DNA of 64,000 nucleotides, from NCBI RefSeq assembly GCF_000235425.2, contig NZ_KI912266.1:6482308-6546307 (forward strand). Direction: 5' to 3'. A program made the position numbers and the translations under genes. This document shows positions 35,524 to 45,272 of the stretch, piece by piece (the first letter of the stretch is position 1; each line of letters begins with the position of its first letter). The notes under the pieces were generated by a model that saw nothing but the letters and a program-made list of their open reading frames with translations, was not told the DNA's origin and did not search any database. This stretch comes from Pseudofrankia saprophytica (GTDB taxonomy: Bacteria; Actinomycetota; Actinomycetes; Frankiales; Frankiaceae).

Positions 35524-37533
35524 CTACTCGGCCGAGCGGCGCTGCCGCGGCGAGGCCTTGGCCGCCTTCACCTGCTCCGGGACCACCGGCTCGGCGGACG
35601 AGGCCGACTCGGGCGACGTGCCCGGCTCGCCGGCGAGTGCCGGCTGCCGACGAGCGACCGCCTCGACGACCTTGCGGGCCAGGTCCTGCGGCGCGAGGCC
35701 GACCTCCGCGAGCACCTCGTCGCGCTTGCCCTGGTCGAGGAAGCGCTGGGCGATGCCGAAGTCGCGCAGCGGGATGTCGACGTCGGCGTCCCGCAGGGCC
35801 TGCGCGATGGCCGAGCCGACACCGCCGACCCGGCCGTTGTCCTCGACGGTGACGACCAGGTCGTGCTCGCGGGCGAGCTCGACGATCTCGGCCGGCACCG
35901 GCTTGACCCAGCGCGGGTCGACGACGGTGATCCCGATGCCCTGGCTGGCCACCCGGCGGGCGACCTCCATGCAGGTCGTGGCCATCGCGCCGACGGAGAC
36001 CAGCAGCACCTCTCGGTGCCGCGCCACCGCCGGCTCGCGGAACAGGACGTCCACGGTGCCGGCGGTGTCGATCGCCGGCACCTCGGCCGAGAGGTTGCCC
36101 TTCGGGAAGCGGATGACGTTCGGCTTCTCGGTCTCGGCGACCGCCTCGCGCAGCAGGGCGCGCAGCGTCGGCTCGTCGCGCGGCGCGGCGATCTCCAGGT
36201 CCGGCACGATCTGCATGAGCGACATGTCCCACATGCCGTTGTGCGACGGGCCGTCCTCGCCGGTCACGCCCGCGCGGTCGAGCACGAACGTCACGGCCTG
36301 GCGGTGCAGCGCGACGTCCATGAGGACCTGGTCGAACGCGCGGTTGAGGAAGGTCGCGTAGATGCAGACGACCGGCTTGAGGCCGCCCATCGCGAGGCCC
36401 GCCGCCGAGGTGGTGGCGTGCTGCTCGGCGATGCCGACGTCGAAGACCCGGTCGGGGAACGCCTTGGAGAACGCGTGCAGGCCGACGGGCTGCAGCATCG
36501 CGGCGGTCAGGGTGACCACATCCGGCCGCTCCGCGCCGATCTGGACGATCTCGTCGGAGAAGACGCCCGTCCAGGACCGGCCCTTCTTCGCGCCGGTCGG
36601 CTTGCCGGTCTTCGGGTCGATGATGCCGACGGCGTGGAACTGGTCGGCCTCGTCCTGCTCGGCGGCCGGGTAGCCGAAGCCCTTGCGGGTGACGGCGTGC
36701 ACGATCACCGGGCGGTTGTAGTCCTTGGCGCGGCGCAGCGCCTGCTCCATGGCGGCGTGGTCGTGGCCGTCGACCGGGCCGACGTACTTCAGGCCGAGGT
36801 CCTCGAACATGCCCTGCGGCTGGACGACGTCCTTGATGCCCCGCTTGATGCCGTGCAGCGCGTCGAACAGCGGGGCGCCGACCAGCGGGGTGCGGCCGAG
36901 GACCTGCTTGACGACGTCGAGCACCTGCTCGTACTCGGGCGCCAGGCGCAGCGCGGCCAGGTGGTCGGCGAGGCCGCCGATGGTCGGCGCGTAGGAGCGG
37001 CCGTTGTCGTTGACGACGATGACGACCTTGCGGTCGCCAGCGGCGATGTTGTTGATCGCCTCCCAGCACATGCCGCCCGTGAGCGCGCCGTCGCCGACGA
37101 CGGCGACGACGTGGCGGTCCTCGCCACGCAGCGCATAGGCCCGCGACAGACCGTCGGCGTAGGAGAGTGCGGTGGAGGCGTGCGAGTTCTCGATGATGTC
37201 GTGGTCGGACTCGGCCTGGCTGGGGTAGCCGGACATCCCGCCACGCTGGCGCAGGTTCACGAAACCGTCGGCGCGGCCAGTGAGCAGCTTGTGCACATAG
37301 GCCTGATGACCGGTGTCCCAGAGGACCCGGTCAAAGGGCGAGTCGAATACCCGATGAATTGCCACCGTGAGTTCGACTGCGCCCAGGTTCGGACCGAGGT
37401 GGCCACCAGTGCGCGCGACCGCGTGGATCAGGAAATCACGGATCTCCGCGGCCAGGACGGGCAGCTCCTCGGGGTTGAGGCGTTTGACGTCCTGTGGGCT
37501 GTTGATCGTCGGCAGCAGCGGCACGGCGTGCAC
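35524..37533 (-). CDS. dxs: 1-deoxy-D-xylulose-5-phosphate synthase Dxs
   Basis: ThDP enzyme that condenses pyruvate and glyceraldehyde-3-phosphate, the entry step of the MEP isoprenoid pathway. 669 aa, family length. Visible motifs: [37 protein letters not shown], the ThDP site [18 protein letters not shown]...[12 protein letters not shown], and the transketolase-like second half [19 protein letters not shown]...[17 protein letters not shown]. Start GTG 37533; a GTG at 37524 with better-spaced GGAGG gives the more usual MPLLPTI beginning. The next gene upstream is the RNA methyltransferase, 430 bp away and across the repeat patch. Confidence 0.97.
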   Translation of the reverse strand: MHAVPLLPTINSPQDVKRLNPEELPVLAAEIRDFLIHAVARTGGHLGPNLGAVELTVAIHRVFDSPFDRVLWDTGHQAYVHKLLTGRADGFVNLRQRGGMSGYPSQAESDHDIIENSHASTALSYADGLSRAYALRGEDRHVVAVVGDGALTGGMCWEAINNIAAGDRKVVIVVNDNGRSYAPTIGGLADHLAALRLAPEYEQVLDVVKQVLGRTPLVGAPLFDALHGIKRGIKDVVQPQGMFEDLGLKYVGPVDGHDHAAMEQALRRAKDYNRPVIVHAVTRKGFGYPAAEQDEADQFHAVGIIDPKTGKPTGAKKGRSWTGVFSDEIVQIGAERPDVVTLTAAMLQPVGLHAFSKAFPDRVFDVGIAEQHATTSAAGLAMGGLKPVVCIYATFLNRAFDQVLMDVALHRQAVTFVLDRAGVTGEDGPSHNGMWDMSLMQIVPDLEIAAPRDEPTLRALLREAVAETEKPNVIRFPKGNLSAEVPAIDTAGTVDVLFREPAVARHREVLLVSVGAMATTCMEVARRVASQGIGITVVDPRWVKPVPAEIVELAREHDLVVTVEDNGRVGGVGSAIAQALRDADVDIPLRDFGIAQRFLDQGKRDEVLAEVGLAPQDLARKVVEAVARRQPALAGEPGTSPESASSAEPVVPEQVKAAKASPRQRRSAE

Positions 37534-37966
37534 TCCCTCCCCCGACTGGGGATCGGTCCCGGGGTCCGGGAAAGCCTAGCCTGGCCGGATGCCGGCCAAG
37601 GGACCGGCACCCGACATGTGAGATCACCATGACCGCGAGTGAATTCGCGCGCTTTGGCGCTAGAATGCACTCCCCAGCGTGGCGACACTCTGTTGTAACA
37701 ACAACGCGTCCCGGCACCAGTACTCTCATGAACCTACCGCCGTTCGGTCACCACGCCATGTCGGTCATCCGACCACCCGACGCGGCGGTCTCCGCCTGCC
37801 CCAGACCTCCCAGCAGACCTCCCAGATCACGACCTCCCAGATCGGCTTCGCCGATCCGGCAGGGACCCCGTCCGGCGATCCGGCAGGAACCCCGGCTTCG
37901 CGATCCGGCAGGGACCCGGCCAGGCGCCGGGACGCCCTCACCCGAGGCCGGGCGCGCCGCTCCCGA
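37534..37966. other. 433-bp gap with repeat patch
   Basis: No gene. 37534-37780 is the likely dxs promoter region and includes the inverted repeat GTTGT-A-ACAAC (37692-37702) in an A/T-rich patch. 37795-37930 is repeat DNA: three AGACCTCCCAG-like units, the second 43-bp module (37829-37871), and three GATCCGGCAGG units (starts 37853, 37877, 37902). Confidence 0.6.
37829..37919. repeat. 43-bp dispersed module, copy 2, with GATCCGGCAGG tandem units
   Basis: 37829-37871 matches the module at 13098-13140 from ACGACCTCC through the ATCGGC-TTC-GCCGAT hairpin (37841-37855) to GGGACCCCGT. It continues into three imperfect 24-25-bp units beginning GATCCGGCAGG, as though the module end had been amplified. 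Confidence 0.65.
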
Positions 37967-39604
37967 TCAACGGTCCGCGGGTTTCCGATCGGGTGCCGGG
38001 ACCAGGCGGGCGACGCACTCGACATGCGCGGTCATCGGGAACAGGTCGAAGGCACGGATTCCGTCGACCTGGTAGCCGGCCGACGCCGCGACGGCGAGGT
38101 CACGCCCGAGCGCGACCGGGTCGCACGCCACGTAGGCGACCGCCCTGGGCCGCAGCGCGAGCAGCGCCGTCAGCACGTCCGTACCGGCGCCGGTACGCGG
38201 CGGGTCCAGCACCGCCACGTCGACGCCGCCCCCACCCGGGCCGCCGGTGGGCCGGGCGCCGCCGACGCAGTGGCGCACGGTCGCCGCCGTCACCCGCACC
38301 GGCCGGACCGAGACCCACGGCAGGTCGGCGAGGCTGCGGGCCGCCGACGTGATCGCCGCCGCGTCGGACTCCAGCGCGATCACCTCACCGGCCGGGCCGA
38401 CCGCCTCGGCGAGGAACGCGGCGAACAGGCCGGCGCCCGCGTACAGGTCGAGCGCCCGCTCCCCCGGCCGCGGCTCCAGCGCGGCCAGCACCGCGCCGAC
38501 GAGGGTGCGCGCCGCCGCCGGGTGGACCTGCCAGAAGGCGGACGCGTCCACCCGGAACTCCCGGCCCAACACCCGCTCGACCAGCCCGCCGCCGTGAGCC
38601 GCTCGGCTGACGTCGCGGGCCGTGCCACCAGCGGGGCGAACAGCCACCCGCCCGGAACTCACGCTCGCCGCGACCTCGACCGCCTCCGCCCCCGGAAAGC
38701 GCCGCCCGGCGACGGCCTCCATGACCAGCGGATGCGCGATCCGGCAGTCGGGCGTGGCCACGACCTGGTGCGACCGGTGCATCCGCAGCCCCACCTCGCC
38801 GTCCGCCGTCACGGCGAAACGCATCCGGGAGCGCCAGCCGAGCCCAACGCCTGCCGGCAGCGCCGCCGTGGGGTCTCCCTCGCCTTCCAGGGCCGGCAGC
38901 GGCTCGACCGTGACGGCGAGTCCGGGCACGCCCTTCTCGACGTCCCGCTCGCCGCCGTGGGCGTCGCCGTGGGCCACGTGCGCGGCCAGGCCCGCGTGGC
39001 GGCGCAACGCCTCGACGATCACCTCGGCCTTCAGCCGCCGCTGGGCGGCCAGGGACGCGTGCTGCCAGTCGCAGCCGCCGCAGCCTCCCAGACCGAGGCG
39101 AGTGTCGCCACGTTCGCCCCGTGCTCCTCCCGACGCCTCCGGCCGCGGTGCTCCTTCCAGAGCCGCCGGCCTGAAGGGCCCAGCATGCGGGCAGGGCGCC
39201 TCCACCCGGTCGGGCGAGGGTTCGAGGATCTCGACGGCGTCGGCGCGCCAGTACCGGTCGTGGGAGCGGTCGGTGACGCGGGCGCGCACCCGCTCACCGG
39301 GCAGCGCGTGCCGGACGAACACCACCCGGCCGCCCGCCCGCGCCACGCACGACCCGCCGTGGGCGACCGGGCCCACGTCCAGGTCGACCAGCTCGCCGCC
39401 CTCGTGGTTCTCGTCAGTCGCGTCGCCCTCGTAGTCCTCGTCGGCCCACCGCGCACCCACGCGGTGGCCGCCGCCAGCACCGGCCGGGCCGGGCATGGCC
39501 GCTCCCTGGTCGGCCGGCCCGGGGCTCTCGGCCGGCCCAGGGCTCAGGGACGCGCGAGAACGTTCCTCCTCGCGCCGCCGACGGCCTCCCGTCTTCGGAG
39601 GCAC
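37967..39604 (-). CDS. TrmA/RlmD-type class I SAM-dependent RNA (uracil-5-)methyltransferase
   Basis: 545 aa. Methylates a uridine of rRNA or tRNA. A TRAM domain (LVDLDVGPVAHGGSCVARAGG, VRHALPGERVRARV) is followed by a likely iron-sulfur cluster Cys set (CPHAGPF, LGGCGGCDWQ). The Rossmann core has LDLYAGAGLFAAFLAEAVG. DVAVLDPPRTGAG and VAYVACDPVALGRDLA contain the catalytic Cys-Asp-Pro. Start: GTG 39604, which overlaps the permease stop as TAGTG (one-base overlap), so translation is coupled. An internal ATG at 39496 is an alternative. The first 50 residues are Gly/Pro/Arg-rich. In actinobacteria this gene regularly follows the APC permease. Confidence 0.9.
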   Translation of the reverse strand: MPPKTGGRRRREEERSRASLSPGPAESPGPADQGAAMPGPAGAGGGHRVGARWADEDYEGDATDENHEGGELVDLDVGPVAHGGSCVARAGGRVVFVRHALPGERVRARVTDRSHDRYWRADAVEILEPSPDRVEAPCPHAGPFRPAALEGAPRPEASGGARGERGDTRLGLGGCGGCDWQHASLAAQRRLKAEVIVEALRRHAGLAAHVAHGDAHGGERDVEKGVPGLAVTVEPLPALEGEGDPTAALPAGVGLGWRSRMRFAVTADGEVGLRMHRSHQVVATPDCRIAHPLVMEAVAGRRFPGAEAVEVAASVSSGRVAVRPAGGTARDVSRAAHGGGLVERVLGREFRVDASAFWQVHPAAARTLVGAVLAALEPRPGERALDLYAGAGLFAAFLAEAVGPAGEVIALESDAAAITSAARSLADLPWVSVRPVRVTAATVRHCVGGARPTGGPGGGGVDVAVLDPPRTGAGTDVLTALLALRPRAVAYVACDPVALGRDLAVAASAGYQVDGIRAFDLFPMTAHVECVARLVPAPDRKPADR

Positions 39605-41748
39605 TAGCCCTCCGGCCCGTCGCCGCGGCCGGGCAGCGCGGTCGAGCCGGTCGACGGTGACTCCGCGGCGACGGCGGCGGTCGCGACGGCGACCGGGCCG
39701 CGCGGGCCGCGCGGGCCGGCCTGGCCGCGCCGGACGGCGCCCGCGGCCTCCCCCTCCATGCGGCGCTGCGCGTGCGACGACGACTCCAGCTGCCAGGGCA
39801 CGCTCGTCACCATCACCCCTGGCTGGAACAGCAGCCTCGCCTTGAGCCGCAGCGCGCTCTGGTTGTGCAGCAGGTGCTCCCACCAGTGGCCGACGACGTA
39901 CTCCGGGACGAACACCGCGACGACGTCGCGGGGGCTGTCCTTGCGGATGTCCGCGACGTACTTGAGCACCGGCCCGGTGATCTCCCGGTAGGGCGAGGCG
40001 AGCGTCACCAGGTCGATGGTGATGCCGCGCTCGTGCCACTCCTGGGTCAACCGCTCGGCGTCGGCCGGGTCGACGGCGGCGGTCACCGCGACGAGGCTGT
40101 GCGGCCTGGTCGCCTTGGCATAGGCGAGCGCCCGCAGCGTCGGCGCGTGGATCTTGCTGACCAGCACGACGCCGTGGACCCGGGACGGCAGCGTCGGCGG
40201 GCCGGGCGGCGGGGTCAGCTCGGTGGCGATCCGGTCGTAGTGCTTGCGCACCGCCCGCATCGCCGCGAAGATCACCGGCATCGCGATGACGACGATGTAC
40301 GCGCCGTGGGTGAACTTCGTCGCCAGCACGAGCACGAGCACGAGGCCGGTCATGCAGGCCCCGAAGAAGTTGATCGTCTGGGAGCGGCGGACCTTGCGCC
40401 GCCCGCCCGGCGTCGTCGCGAGCACCGAGCCGCCGCGCAGCACCCGCTGCCAGTGGCGCACCATGCCGGTCTGGCTCAGGGTGAACGAGACGAACACGCC
40501 GACGATGTAGAGCTGGATCAGCCGGGTGGTCTCGGCCTTGAACACGATCACCAGCAGGGTGGCGAAGCCGGCGAGCAGCAGGATCCCGTTGGAGTAGGCG
40601 AGCCGATCGCCGCGGGTGTGCAGCTGGCGCGGCAGGTAGCCGTCGCGGGCGAGGATCGAGCCGAGCACCGGGAAGCCGTTGAACGCGGTGTTCGCGGCCA
40701 GGATCAGGATCAGCGCCGTCACCGCGGCGATGTAGACGAACCCGATCGAGCCGCTGCCGAACACGGCCGCCGCGACCTGGGCGATCACCGTCGGCTGGTC
40801 GCCGTGCGAACCGATGAGGTTCTTCGCGTCCTCGGCGACGTGCACCTTGCTGGCCATCGCGAGCACGGTGACGCCGATGAACATCAGCGCGGCGATCAGG
40901 CCCATCGCCAGCAGCGTCGACGCCGCGTTCTTGCTCTTGGGCGGGCGGAACGCCGGCACACCGTTGCTGATCGCCTCGACGCCGGTCAGCGCCGTGCAGC
41001 CCGACGAGAACGCCCGCAGCGCGAGGAACGCCAGCGCCAGCCCGGAGTAGTGGCTGGTCGCGGCCACCTGGTAGTCGGCACTCTCCGCCCGCGGCGTGTG
41101 CCCGAAGGCCATCTTCACGAACCCGATGGCGATCATGACGAAGATGCCGAGGATGAAGCCGTAGGTAGGGATCGCGAACGCGGTGCCCGACTCGCGCACG
41201 CCGCGCAGGTTCATCATCGTCAGCACGACGATGAGCACCACCGCGATCAGCACCCTGTGCTGCGCGAGGCTGGTGACCGCGCTCGTCAGGTTCGCCACGC
41301 CGGCGGAGACCGACACGGCGACGGTCAGCACGTAGTCGACCAGCAGGGCGCTGGCGACCGTGAGCCCCGCCGGCCCGCCGATGTTCTCCGTCGCCACCTC
41401 GTAGTCGCCGCCGCCGCTGGGATAGGCGTGCACGGTCTGCCGGTAGGACGCGACGACCGTCAGCATGAGCGCGACGACGACGAGCGCGATCCAGGGCGTG
41501 AAGTGGTAGAACGCCAGGCCGCCGAGCGAGAGGACCAGCAGGATCTCCTCGGTCGCGTACGACACCGAGGACAGCGCGTCACTGGCGAACACGGGCAGAG
41601 CTACCCGCTTCGGCAGCAACGTCTCACCGAGCCGGTCACTTCCGAGGGGGCGGCCGACCCAGATGCGCTTCAGCCGGTCCGTGAGCGCCACGCGCAGGAT
41701 GCTACCGAGCAACCTCGCCGATCTGTCCGGCGTGGCGGATATCGCCAT
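39604..41748 (-). CDS. APC-superfamily amino-acid permease (large actinobacterial type)
   Basis: 714 aa from ATG 41748 (ATG 41799 also possible). The first 480 residues hold about 12 membrane spans with the APC start ETLLPKRVALPVFASDALSSVSYATEEILLVLSLGG. Motifs include AYPSGGGDYEVATENIGGPAGL, ALTGVEAISNGVPAFRPPKSKNAASTLLAMG and SGNxAFNGFP-like AANTAFNGFPVLGSI. A cytoplasmic C-terminal region (HGVVLVSKIHAPTLRALAYA) resembles a small USP-like regulatory domain. Transports an amino acid or amine. Divergent from ceoB-ceoC (TrkA proteins, potassium sensing), a standard actinobacterial arrangement, so K+ or nucleotide signalling may adjust it. Coupled to the RNA methyltransferase gene. Confidence 0.9.
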   Translation of the reverse strand: MAISATPDRSARLLGSILRVALTDRLKRIWVGRPLGSDRLGETLLPKRVALPVFASDALSSVSYATEEILLVLSLGGLAFYHFTPWIALVVVALMLTVVASYRQTVHAYPSGGGDYEVATENIGGPAGLTVASALLVDYVLTVAVSVSAGVANLTSAVTSLAQHRVLIAVVLIVVLTMMNLRGVRESGTAFAIPTYGFILGIFVMIAIGFVKMAFGHTPRAESADYQVAATSHYSGLALAFLALRAFSSGCTALTGVEAISNGVPAFRPPKSKNAASTLLAMGLIAALMFIGVTVLAMASKVHVAEDAKNLIGSHGDQPTVIAQVAAAVFGSGSIGFVYIAAVTALILILAANTAFNGFPVLGSILARDGYLPRQLHTRGDRLAYSNGILLLAGFATLLVIVFKAETTRLIQLYIVGVFVSFTLSQTGMVRHWQRVLRGGSVLATTPGGRRKVRRSQTINFFGACMTGLVLVLVLATKFTHGAYIVVIAMPVIFAAMRAVRKHYDRIATELTPPPGPPTLPSRVHGVVLVSKIHAPTLRALAYAKATRPHSLVAVTAAVDPADAERLTQEWHERGITIDLVTLASPYREITGPVLKYVADIRKDSPRDVVAVFVPEYVVGHWWEHLLHNQSALRLKARLLFQPGVMVTSVPWQLESSSHAQRRMEGEAAGAVRRGQAGPRGPRGPVAVATAAVAAESPSTGSTALPGRGDGPEG

Positions 41749-42034
41749 CGCATCCCGAGAGTGCCGGGCCGGCCCCGCACCGACGAGGGCTCCTGACATG
41801 GAGCGCCCGATGATCGTCCGGCGCCGGAAAACCCCAGTGTGACGAGACAATTTCGCCCACCGCGCCCCCTCGCGCCCGTCCGCCGCGGTCTGCCCGCGGG
41901 CCCCCGACGTGTGACCCGCGGCATAGCCCCGAAGCGCACCGGCCGTCGGCTGGCCGCGCGATCGGCGCACGTCACCCGTCCGACGGCCCCGGTCCGTCGA
42001 CCCAGGGCATCGGGCCCGGCTACGCTCTCGCCCC

Positions 42035-42700
42035 ATGCACGTCGTGATCCTCGGCTGCGGCCGGGTCGGCTCGGCGCTCGCCATCGAGCTCGAACGTTTC
42101 GGGCACAGCGTCGCCGTCATCGACCAGGACCCCCGGGCCTTCCACCGGCTGCCGCCGTCGTTCACCGGCAGCAAGGTCACCGGCGTCGGGTTCGACCGGG
42201 ACACCATGATCGAGGCCGGCATCGAGAAGGCCGACGCGTTCGCCTCGGTGTCCAGCGGCGACAACTCGAACATCATCTCCGCCCGGGTGGCCCGGGAGAA
42301 CTTCGGCGTCCAGCGGGTCGTCGCCCGGATCTACGACCCGCGCCGCGCCGAGGTCTACGAGCGGCTCGGCATCCCGACCGTGGCCACCGTGCGCTGGACG
42401 CGTGACCAGATGCTCGCCCGGCTGCTGCCCGAGGCCGTCACCCCGGAATGGACCCACCCGTCCGGCGCCGCCCTGATGACCCAGATGACCCCCGCGAAGG
42501 GCTGGGCCGGCCGGCCCGTCAAGGAGATCGAGCTGGCGGCCGGCATCCGCGTCGCCTGCGTGACCAGATACGGCGAAGGCCTCATCCCGGACGGGCGCAC
42601 GATGGTGCAGGACGGCGACATCCTGCACGCCGCCGTGGCCCGCAAGCGCGTCGCCGAGGCCGAGTCGGTCGTGCGCGCCAACCCGCCCAAGGGGGCCTGA
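42035..42700 (+). CDS. ceoB: TrkA-type RCK protein CeoB
   Basis: Cytoplasmic NAD(H)/ATP-sensing regulatory subunit of a potassium uptake system. 221 aa. RCK-N: MHVVILGCGRVGSALAIELERFGHSVAVIDQDPRAF (GxGxxG), FDRDTMIEAGIEKADAFASVSSGDNSN and VARIYDPRRAEVY. RCK-C follows (GRPVKEIELAAGIRVACVTRYGE...). Paired with ceoC 5 bp later. Divergent from the APC permease across a 286-bp promoter region with no visible riboswitch. Confidence 0.92.
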   Translation: MHVVILGCGRVGSALAIELERFGHSVAVIDQDPRAFHRLPPSFTGSKVTGVGFDRDTMIEAGIEKADAFASVSSGDNSNIISARVARENFGVQRVVARIYDPRRAEVYERLGIPTVATVRWTRDQMLARLLPEAVTPEWTHPSGAALMTQMTPAKGWAGRPVKEIELAAGIRVACVTRYGEGLIPDGRTMVQDGDILHAAVARKRVAEAESVVRANPPKGA

Positions 42701-42705
42701 GGGTC

Positions 42706-43392
42706 ATGACGCGTCAGGTGGTGACGATCGCCGGTGCCGGCAAGGTCGGCCGGTCGATCGCGAGCGAGCTCCTCGACAACGGCACCGAGGTACTGCTCAT
42801 CGAGCGGGACGGCGCCAAGATCCGCCCGGAGGCACTCCCGAAGGCGCGCTGGCTGCAGGCGGACGCCTGCGAGCTGGCGTCGCTGGAGTCGGCCGGGCTG
42901 GAGAACTGCGGGGTCATGGTCGCCGCGACCGGCGATGACAAGGCCAACCTGGTCGTCTCGCTGCTGGCCAAGACCGAGTTCGGCGTGCCCCGGGTGGTGG
43001 CCCGGGTGAACCACCCGAAGAACGAGTGGCTGTTCACGGACAGCTGGGGCGTCGACGTGGCCGTGTCGGCCCCGCGGATGCTGACGGCGCTCGTCGAGGA
43101 GGCGGTCAGCGTCGGCGACCTGGTCCGGCTGATGAAGTTCCGCCAGTCCGACGCGTCGCTGGTCGAGCTCACCCTGCCGGCGGACTCGCCGGTCGCCGGC
43201 CAGACCGTCGGCGAGATCTCGCTGCCGCGCGACTGCGCGCTGGTCGTCATCCTGCGCGGCGGCCAGGCCGTCGTGCCGTCCCCGGACAGCACGCTGGAGC
43301 CCGGTGACGAGGTGCTGGCCGTCGCCGTCACCACCGACGCGGAAGCCGAGCTCGCCGCCCTCCTCGGCGCGGCGCCGCCCTCCACCTCGTGA
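42706..43392 (+). CDS. ceoC: TrkA-type RCK protein CeoC
   Basis: 228 aa, second RCK protein of the K+ uptake pair. RCK-N: VVTIAGAGKVGRSIASELLDNGTEVLLIERD with Gly-rich nucleotide loop, VMVAATGDDKANLVVSLLAKTEFGVPRVVARVN, then RCK-C (SLVELTLPADSPVAGQTVGEISLPRDCALVVILRGG). The start is the ATG at 42706, 5 bp after the ceoB stop; the longer open frame from 42448 is inside ceoB. No channel (TrkH/KtrB) gene adjoins in the window, so the partner must be elsewhere. A near-perfect palindrome at 43418-43445 follows. Confidence 0.92.
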   Translation: MTRQVVTIAGAGKVGRSIASELLDNGTEVLLIERDGAKIRPEALPKARWLQADACELASLESAGLENCGVMVAATGDDKANLVVSLLAKTEFGVPRVVARVNHPKNEWLFTDSWGVDVAVSAPRMLTALVEEAVSVGDLVRLMKFRQSDASLVELTLPADSPVAGQTVGEISLPRDCALVVILRGGQAVVPSPDSTLEPGDEVLAVAVTTDAEAELAALLGAAPPSTS

Positions 43393-43417
43393 CCCCGCGG
43401 GCCGTCCCGTGATCCCG

Positions 43418-43445
43418 CGGCCGATGCCGACGTCGGCGTCGGCCG
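43418..43445. terminator. Bidirectional terminator between ceoC and the DUF3159 gene
   Basis: 14-bp arms with one mismatch centred at 43431/43432, left arm CGGCCGATGCCGAC, directly between the two convergent stops. Confidence 0.75.
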
Positions 43446-43446
43446 T

Positions 43447-44265
43447 CTAGTCGTCGAGCGGCTTGCGAACAGCGGCCTCGGCGGGGACCGGCTCGGTGGG
43501 GCGCTGCTCCGGCGGCGGCTCGAAGCGCGCCGCCGGGGCCATCCTGCGCACGATCGCCAGCGTCGCGAGCACGGCCAAGCCGAACAGCGGCAGCCCGAGC
43601 GCGAGGTTCGCGGCCGCGAGCCAGCCATCCCGGTCGGCGAGGTAGAGCACTCCCTGCACCGCGAACCGCAGGAAGTACACGATGATCCAGACGCCGGTGG
43701 CCCAGTTCGCCGCCCGCAGGGTGTCGCGGTGGTTGCGCCAGTCGGAATACCGCTGGTCCAGGCCGGCCATCACGTAGCCGGCAAGCGGCCGGCGGACGGC
43801 GAGCGAGGCGACGCCGACGACGACGGCCCCCGCGTTACGCAGGATGGAGACGAGGAAGTAGTCCTTGCCGCGGCCTGTCCTGGACGCGACGTAGCCGGCC
43901 ACGCCGACGGCGAGCAGCCCGGAGAACGCCTGCTGCTTCGGCTCGCCGCGAACCATCCGCAGGATGAAGATCGCGACGCCGACGACGACGGCACCGATGA
44001 TGCCCGAGGTCAGCCCGGCGGCGCTGTTGAGGGCGACGAACGCGATCGTCGGCAGCGAGCTGTCGACGATCCCGCGAGGGCCGCCGATCGCCTCGCTGAA
44101 CGAGACCTTGAACTCGGCGCTCGCCGGGCCCCGGCCACCGGCAGCGTCCCGGCCGTCCGGACTCGGGCGGCCGCCCTCCCGGTGAGCGGCCACGTCGAGC
44201 GGCGTTTCCTCGCCGGACGGTGTGGCGTCGGGCGCGTTGTTCCCCCGAGGGGACAGTCCTGGCAT
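43447..44265 (-). CDS. DUF3159 membrane protein
   Basis: 272 aa. The first 55 residues are charged and disordered. Then FSEAIGGPRGIVDSSLPTIAFVALNSAAGLTSGI begins a conserved membrane domain with about five hydrophobic spans. DQRYSDWRNHRDTLRAANWATGVWIIVYFLRF is a recognisable stretch. Function unknown; regularly found between the TrkA genes and dut in actinobacteria. C-terminal tail Pro/Glu-rich. The OB-fold gene lies 128 bp upstream on the same strand, so the two are probably cotranscribed. Confidence 0.85.
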   Translation of the reverse strand: MPGLSPRGNNAPDATPSGEETPLDVAAHREGGRPSPDGRDAAGGRGPASAEFKVSFSEAIGGPRGIVDSSLPTIAFVALNSAAGLTSGIIGAVVVGVAIFILRMVRGEPKQQAFSGLLAVGVAGYVASRTGRGKDYFLVSILRNAGAVVVGVASLAVRRPLAGYVMAGLDQRYSDWRNHRDTLRAANWATGVWIIVYFLRFAVQGVLYLADRDGWLAAANLALGLPLFGLAVLATLAIVRRMAPAARFEPPPEQRPTEPVPAEAAVRKPLDD

Positions 44266-44393
44266 CGGGTAGGTCGGCCCACTCTCCTGGGACGGTCGGC
44301 TCCCGCAAGAGTAACCGTCCCGGCGTGGGTCCCCGCCGACGGCGAGGCCGTCACCAGGTGTGGCGGTGGCGGCTCGGCGCCGGCTTCGCTGGC

Positions 44394-44774
44394 TCAGTGG
44401 CTGGCGACCGGGAGCAGCTCGTAGCGGGGATTGAAGATCGTCGCCCGCCGGTCGTCCCGGCTGATCCGGCCGGTCGCCTTCAACGACCGGCCGGCGTCCA
44501 GGCCGGGAATCTGTCTGCGCCCCAGGAACACCAGCGTCACGCAGCCGCTGCCGTCGTACACCTCGACCTCGAGGCTCGGTGCGCCTGACCGCGTACGCAC
44601 GGTGACCGACCGGACGGTACCGGCGACGCAGGCTGCCTCATGGTCCTGGCAGCCGCCGATCGGGACCGCGCCCTCGGCGCGGGCCGCCCGCTGCAGGTCT
44701 TCCGCCTCGAGCTCGTCGTCGTCGGCCGTCAGCCGGTGCACCACCTTGCCCCACCAGCCGCCTCGCTCAGCCAC
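44394..44774 (-). CDS. Small OB-fold nucleic-acid-binding-like protein
   Basis: 126 aa. A single OB fold: AACVAGTVRSVTVRTRSGAPSLEVEVYDGSGCVTLVFLGRRQIPGLDAGRSLKATGRISRDDRRATIFNPRYELL. Related to RecG/RecJ wedge OB domains, so single-stranded nucleic acid is the likely ligand. The N-terminal 30 residues (RLTADDDELEAEDLQRAA) are acidic and helical. Neighbour of DUF3159 in the same order as in other actinobacteria. Confidence 0.85.
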   Translation of the reverse strand: MAERGGWWGKVVHRLTADDDELEAEDLQRAARAEGAVPIGGCQDHEAACVAGTVRSVTVRTRSGAPSLEVEVYDGSGCVTLVFLGRRQIPGLDAGRSLKATGRISRDDRRATIFNPRYELLPVASH

Positions 44775-44963
44775 GACTCCTCCGATCTGACCCGCCGATA
44801 CCAGGCAACGTTTCTCGCCGAGTCAGTGGACATCGGTTTGAAACACCGTTGAAAGGCAGTGTGCCCCGGCAAAGGGGGTCGGGCCGTGGGTTTTGTGACC
44901 TCGGTCTCCGTCCTGTCCGCGCCGGCCTCTCGGTCGGGTCTCGCGCGATGCCTCGTCGCGGTC

Positions 44964-45272
44964 CTAGTCGGTCGACGCGGTGGCCGTCTTGTTCTCCATG
45001 CCCGGCGGCAGCCCTCCGGTCACCCGCGCCCAGCCGGCGGCGACGGCCCGCTCGGCCGCGAGCCTGCCGAGCGCGACCGCGACCGCGGACAGCAGCGCGA
45101 AGAACATCGCCTCCCGCCACGTCGTGTCCGGGTGTGCCAGGTTCTTGGGCGGCTCGCCGCCGCGCACCTTCCGGTAGACGGCGTTGACGCTCTTGGTCGC
45201 CGCCGTTCCGCCCGCCACGGTGGCCGCTCCCCCGACGATCTTCCAGCCGACCTTGGATACCGGTCCCGCCAC
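44964..45272 (-). CDS. DUF4235 small membrane protein
   Basis: 102 aa from GTG 45272 (GAGAGG 6 nt upstream); an ATG at 45287 would add five residues. SKVGWKIVGGAATVAGGTAATKSVNAVYRKVRGGEPPKN is the DUF4235 signature; one or two hydrophobic helices follow (FFALLSAVAVALGRLAAERA). Cytoplasmic membrane, function unknown. Its upstream region contains three GTCCATGTCCTCGAC-type direct repeats (about 45290-45335) and abuts divergent dut. Confidence 0.75.
   Translation of the reverse strand: MAGPVSKVGWKIVGGAATVAGGTAATKSVNAVYRKVRGGEPPKNLAHPDTTWREAMFFALLSAVAVALGRLAAERAVAAGWARVTGGLPPGMENKTATASTD

Noticed and set aside
41749-42034. Possible c-di-AMP riboswitch between the permease and the TrkA genes
   Set aside because: The region is GC-rich with no recognisable riboswitch core on either strand.
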